From assembly GCA_019695095.1 (NCBI GenBank), contig JAIBAQ010000035.1:1-40255 (forward strand): DNA of 40,255 nucleotides, read 5' to 3'. The DNA comes from Candidatus Hydrogenedentota bacterium. Lineage in GTDB: Bacteria; Hydrogenedentota; Hydrogenedentia; Hydrogenedentales; SLHB01. Position 1 is the stretch's first letter. The number at the start of each line of letters is the position of its first letter. The translations under genes were made by a program, and so were the position numbers. The notes beneath the pieces were generated by a model, which was not told where the DNA came from, searched no databases, and saw only the letters and a program-made list of their open reading frames with translations. Of the stretch, positions 36,771-40,255 are shown one piece after another.

Positions 36771-36800
36771 ATAGTAGCATTCAACCGTTGAACTGTGCAA
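36771..36800 (-). promoter_or_regulatory. leuB promoter with an operator-like palindrome in the spacer
   Basis: On the minus strand TTGCAC (36800-36795), an 18-nt spacer and TACTAT (36776-36771), about 85 nt before the start codon. The spacer contains the palindrome TTCAACCGTTGAA (36780-36792), six bases each side of one central base, well placed for a dimeric repressor or a spacer-distorting activator. Confidence 0.55.
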
Positions 36801-36904
36801 AGTTTCACGGCTCTTTGCCAAGCCGCGTCCGCAGTCTCGACTTTCGAATGCCGGAGTCGAGGCGCAGGCCGGGCTCACCACGGTTACCCACACCGGAAGT
36901 CAAC

Positions 36905-39127
36905 ATGAGTAAACAATTGGACCGGCGCCGATTTCTCGCGAGCACACTCGGCGGCACTATGGCGACCGCCGCGGGTGGCCTATTGCAGGCTTTTGCCGAC
37001 AGTCCGGGAGCGCGATCCCGCTCAGAAGCCACACACGGGCTGCACGCGGGCGCGGCAGCCGTCGATATCACGCCCACCGTGCTGCCCGTGATTTCCAGCG
37101 GAGGCTTCCTCGAAGGCAAGGCGGATACGATCCATGACCGCCTGTTCGCGAGGGGACTCGTTCTGGACGACGGGTCGACGCGGCTGGCCCTTGTTGTCGT
37201 GGACAACCTGATGTTGCCCCGCGAACTCGTCGACAGAGCCGCGCGTGAAGCGCACGCGGCAACCGGCATCTCCGAGAGCTGCATGATCATTGCCGCAAAC
37301 CACATTCACTCGGGGCCTTCCGTGATGGGCGTGCTGGGCTCGCGCTGCGACGAAACGTATGCCGCCAGCCTTCCCGGGCGTATCGCGGAGTGCATCCGCC
37401 AGGCCAACGAGAGCCGGGTCCCCGCTTCCGCCGGGTGGGCTTCTATCGCCGATCATGAAGACACGCACTGCCGCGTGTGGATTCGACGTCCCGACTGTAT
37501 TGGCACTGACCCGTTCGGTGAAGCCACCATTCGCGCCATGATGCATCCCGGGTATCAGAATCCGGAGTATATAGGCCCGTGCGGTCCGACGGATCCCGAA
37601 TTGGGCCTGTTGGCCGTGCGCACCCGCGAAGGCAAACCGCTGGCGCTTCTGGCCAACTACTCCATGCACTATTTCGGCACGACGCCCATTTCCGCGGATT
37701 ATTTCGGCATGTTTTGCGCGGAGATGCGCGCGCGCATCGCCCCCGGCCAGACCGACCCGGAATTCGTTGTCATGATGTCGAACGGAACCAGTGGTGACCA
37801 GCATTGGATGGACTATTCGCGGCCGCAGGTCCAAATCGACATGGCCCACTATGCGAAGCAGGTCGCGGCGAAGGCGGAAGAGGCTTTTCGGCGAATCGAG
37901 TACCGCGACAATCCGCCATTGGCCGCTGCCGAAACCGCGCTCACACTCGAGCGCAGGCTTCCATCCGAAGAGCGGCTTGCATGGGCGCAAACGGTTCGCG
38001 ATGGGATGGGCGACCGCACTGTGCCCACAAGTCAGCAGGAGGTCTATGCGCTGGAGCAGTTCTATCTGCGCGAGGAACCCAAACGCGAACTCCTGCTTCG
38101 GGCACTTCGGATCGGCGGTCTCGCGATCACGGCCATTCCCTGCGAGGTGTATGCGATCACGGGACTCAAGCTCAAACGGCGAAGCCCCTTCACGCAAACG
38201 ATGAACATCGAATTGGCAAACGGGGCCGAAGGCTATATTCCGCCGCCGGAGCTTCATCCATTCGGCGGATACAACGCGTGGCCGGCCCGTTCCGCGAGCC
38301 TTGTGCCGGAGGCTGAGCCGCGAATTGTGGACGCGATGCTGGGTCTACTGGAGCAGGTTTCCAGCAAGAAGATCCAACCGATGCCGCAATCCCGAGGTCC
38401 GCTGGTGCGAGCGATGCGCAACTCGGATCCCCTTGCGTATTGGCCCATGGATACCATGTGCGGATCGCGTTGCGCCGACGCTTCGGGCAATCGTATGCAC
38501 GGACGGTACGAGCCCAACGTGGCGTACTTCCTTGAAGGGCCCGGTATTGAAGAGACCGGCCATCCAGACGGCGTCTGCCGTGCCGCACATTTTGCCGGCG
38601 GACGCATGGCCGTATCCGTCCCGAATCTGGGCGACACGTTTTCCATCGCCTTTTGGTTTTGGAACGGTCTGCCCAACGATGCACGCGCCGTAACCGGTTA
38701 TTTATTCTCTCGCGGCGCGGACGGTGTGCAAGGCGCGCCGGGCGATCATCTGGGCATCGGCGGTACGCACCGAGGCGGCTCCGCGACAGGCCGTCTCATT
38801 CTCTACAACGGCGACCATCTCGGTCAGACGCTGGTAGGCGCAACCGTGCTTGAGCCCCGGAGCTGGACGCATCTCGTGCTGGTACGCGAAGGACGCAAAG
38901 CTTCCGTGTACCTGAACGGCAACTCGACGCCCGACTTGGTCGGAGAGATCGAGGCAGGGCATTCCGCGGACGCTCCCGGTGTGTGGCTGGGAGGGCGAAG
39001 CGATTCTCTGTTTGGTTTTGAAGGCAAAATGTGCCATGTTGCCTTGTATCGCCGCGTGTTGAAGCCCCGCGATATCGCCGGGATCTACTTCGCGCCGAAG
39101 CTGTCCGCGGGCGCGGCAGTTGGATGA
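36905..39127 (+). CDS. Tat-exported neutral/alkaline ceramidase-like protein with LamG domain
   Basis: 740 residues from ATG 36905. The N terminus carries a twin-arginine signal, DRRRFLASTLGGTMATAAGGLL, so it is exported folded. The ceramidase-like domain (about 45-490) begins AGAAAVDITP, as in PF04734, with metal-ligand-like NHIHSGPS, then SMHYFG and a weakened MSNGTSGDQH in place of the usual GDQNP-type loop. The C-terminal ~200 residues form a LamG/concanavalin-like domain (LAYWPMDTMCG at the start, SIAFWFWNG, ASVYLNGN), common in carbohydrate or surface binding. Known ceramidases hydrolyse the amide of ceramides, but members in such bacteria may act elsewhere. A related gene follows at 39165. 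Confidence 0.82.
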   Translation: MSKQLDRRRFLASTLGGTMATAAGGLLQAFADSPGARSRSEATHGLHAGAAAVDITPTVLPVISSGGFLEGKADTIHDRLFARGLVLDDGSTRLALVVVDNLMLPRELVDRAAREAHAATGISESCMIIAANHIHSGPSVMGVLGSRCDETYAASLPGRIAECIRQANESRVPASAGWASIADHEDTHCRVWIRRPDCIGTDPFGEATIRAMMHPGYQNPEYIGPCGPTDPELGLLAVRTREGKPLALLANYSMHYFGTTPISADYFGMFCAEMRARIAPGQTDPEFVVMMSNGTSGDQHWMDYSRPQVQIDMAHYAKQVAAKAEEAFRRIEYRDNPPLAAAETALTLERRLPSEERLAWAQTVRDGMGDRTVPTSQQEVYALEQFYLREEPKRELLLRALRIGGLAITAIPCEVYAITGLKLKRRSPFTQTMNIELANGAEGYIPPPELHPFGGYNAWPARSASLVPEAEPRIVDAMLGLLEQVSSKKIQPMPQSRGPLVRAMRNSDPLAYWPMDTMCGSRCADASGNRMHGRYEPNVAYFLEGPGIEETGHPDGVCRAAHFAGGRMAVSVPNLGDTFSIAFWFWNGLPNDARAVTGYLFSRGADGVQGAPGDHLGIGGTHRGGSATGRLILYNGDHLGQTLVGATVLEPRSWTHLVLVREGRKASVYLNGNSTPDLVGEIEAGHSADAPGVWLGGRSDSLFGFEGKMCHVALYRRVLKPRDIAGIYFAPKLSAGAAVG

Positions 39128-39164
39128 TGGCGAATTCGCAATCGCACAATAAAGGAGTCTATCG

Positions 39165-40255
39165 ATGAAGCTGGTGTTGCGACTGTGCGTGTGTGTGCTG
39201 ATTGCCGTTGGCATGTCCGGCGTCGCGGGCGCCGAAGGACTTAAAGTCGGCGCGGGCCGAATCGTCATCACGCCCGAGCAGCCCATTTGGCTTGCAGGAT
39301 ACGCGGCTCGAACCGAACCTTCGCAGGGAAAGCTCCACGACATCTTCGCCAAGGCCCTTGCAGTCGAAGACGAAACCGGCGCGCGCACCGTCATCGTGAC
39401 GACGGACCTGGTGGGCCTGCCTGCGAGCATTTCACGAGACGTCGCGAAGCGCGTCGAATCGGACTATGGCATTCCGAGAGAGCGGCTGGCGTTGACGGCT
39501 TCGCATACGCACAGCGCGCCCGTGCTGCGGGACAACCTTCGCGTGACCTACGACATGTCGCCCGAGCAATGGAGCGTGGTCGAGGCCTACAGTGACAAGC
39601 TCAAGGAGCAGTTGGTTGAAGTGATCGGGCTTGCGTTGAAAGACCTGGAGCCGGGCAATCTGCGGTGGGGCATCGGCGAGGCCGATTTCGCGAAGAACCG
39701 CCGCAAATATACGCTCGACGGCGTCATCAACGATTTCAACCCAATTGGCCCCGTCGATCACGATGTGCCCGTGCTTGTGGCGCGCCGTCCGGATTCCTCC
39801 ATCAAGGCCGTGCTGTTCGGATACGCCTGCCACAACACCGTGCTGGCGCTTCAGCAAATCAGCGGAGACTACGCGGGCTTCGCGCAGGCGTACGTCGAAA
39901 AGGAACTGCCTGGAACAACGGCCCTCTTCTTCATGGGGTGCGGCGGCGACCAGAACCCGATACCGAGGCGCACCGTGGAGCTTGCCCAGCAATACGGCGA
40001 AGAATTGGGCAAGGCCGTTGTGGGCACCGTGGGCGACTCCTCGGGTGATGTGCATGGACCGATACGCGCTGCGTACAAAGAGATTCCATTGAAGTTTGCG
40101 GAAGTCCCGACGCGCGAGAAGCTCGTCGAACTTCAAGGCAGCTCCGATGTCTATCAGCAGCGCCTCGCGAAACTGCTTCTGGAGAAACTCGACAAGCAAG
40201 GTTCGCTGGATGCCACCTATCCGTACCCGATCCAAGTGTGGCAATTCGCGGACAC
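39165..40255 (+). CDS. Neutral/alkaline ceramidase-like protein (3' truncated)
   Basis: The frame runs from ATG 39165 with AAAGGAG (39151-39157) 7 nt upstream to the window end without a stop, 363 residues so far. A Sec-type signal peptide (MKLVLRLCVCVLIAVGMSG, cleaved near AGAEG) leads to KVGAGRIVITP. The zinc-site-like motifs are better preserved than in the upstream paralogue: TASHTHSAPV, GYACHNTVL and MGCGGDQNP. It starts 37 nt after the Tat-exported paralogue and is probably in the same operon, giving two ceramidase-like hydrolases sent out by different export routes. Function as for the family; substrate uncertain. Confidence 0.85.
   Translation, partial: MKLVLRLCVCVLIAVGMSGVAGAEGLKVGAGRIVITPEQPIWLAGYAARTEPSQGKLHDIFAKALAVEDETGARTVIVTTDLVGLPASISRDVAKRVESDYGIPRERLALTASHTHSAPVLRDNLRVTYDMSPEQWSVVEAYSDKLKEQLVEVIGLALKDLEPGNLRWGIGEADFAKNRRKYTLDGVINDFNPIGPVDHDVPVLVARRPDSSIKAVLFGYACHNTVLALQQISGDYAGFAQAYVEKELPGTTALFFMGCGGDQNPIPRRTVELAQQYGEELGKAVVGTVGDSSGDVHGPIRAAYKEIPLKFAEVPTREKLVELQGSSDVYQQRLAKLLLEKLDKQGSLDATYPYPIQVWQFAD

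Noticed and set aside
36687-36893. 69-residue N-terminal extension of LeuB
   Set aside because: It runs through the promoter and the strong AGGAGGAG site; the family start is [11 protein letters not shown].

Overview
The window looks like a chromosomal stretch from a Gram-negative, high-GC, probably uncultured environmental bacterium. It carries periplasmic thiol chemistry (DsbD), a Tat-exported enzyme, a TIGR04073-type exosortase-associated protein, large secreted sugar-active proteins and ceramidase-like hydrolases. This mix is common in Hydrogenedentota, Planctomycetota and related lineages. The phylum is an inference from gene content, not something read from a marker alignment.

Layout. 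1-4183: an oligopeptide-type ABC transporter (permease cut by the window edge, then two ATPases). About 1.3 kb of AT-richer repetitive DNA separates the permease from the ATPases and carries a GxxExxY (PD-(D/E)XK-like) gene and two decayed copies of the same unit. 4176-4794: a DUF433/DUF5615 toxin-antitoxin-like pair with its own promoter. 4810-9913: a secreted GH99-like/WbsX protein and a YfhO-type multi-pass membrane protein. 9851-12554 (minus): threonine ammonia-lyase (ilvA) and serine acetyltransferase (cysE), with a wrecked VapBC-like pair between them. 12664-15878: a small ORF coupled to a GT-B-like glycosyltransferase, a TIGR04073 protein, a small hypothetical and an HDOD protein. 15935-22498: the recF-dciA-gyrB-gyrA replication/topology cluster. 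22505-26257 (minus): a hybrid sensor kinase convergent with gyrA. 26590-30592 (minus): a two-gene operon of an exported SPATA20/YyaL-like thioredoxin-domain protein and DsbD. 30593-31244: a gene-free, strongly structured interval. 31245-35540: a giant secreted GH2-like protein fused to an esterase. 35607-36686 (minus): leuB with a clear terminator and a promoter containing a palindrome. 36905-40255: two ceramidase-like proteins, the second cut by the window end.

The most unusual material is non-standard. (1) In the 844-2159 array a nuclease-like gene is flanked by imperfect inverted repeats built of three 9-mers. One copy is full length, one is 3'-truncated, and one looks like a deletion between two ATGG tetramers that removed the whole gene. 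The array duplicates the end of the host permease gene and reaches to 3 nt from the downstream start codon. (2) A 109-nt element at 31015-31123 is predicted to fold as a three-way junction closed by a 19-bp stem. (3) A REP-like palindrome occurs at two places 19.5 kb apart. Several strong sigma70-like promoters, including a probable leaderless one, refine gene starts.
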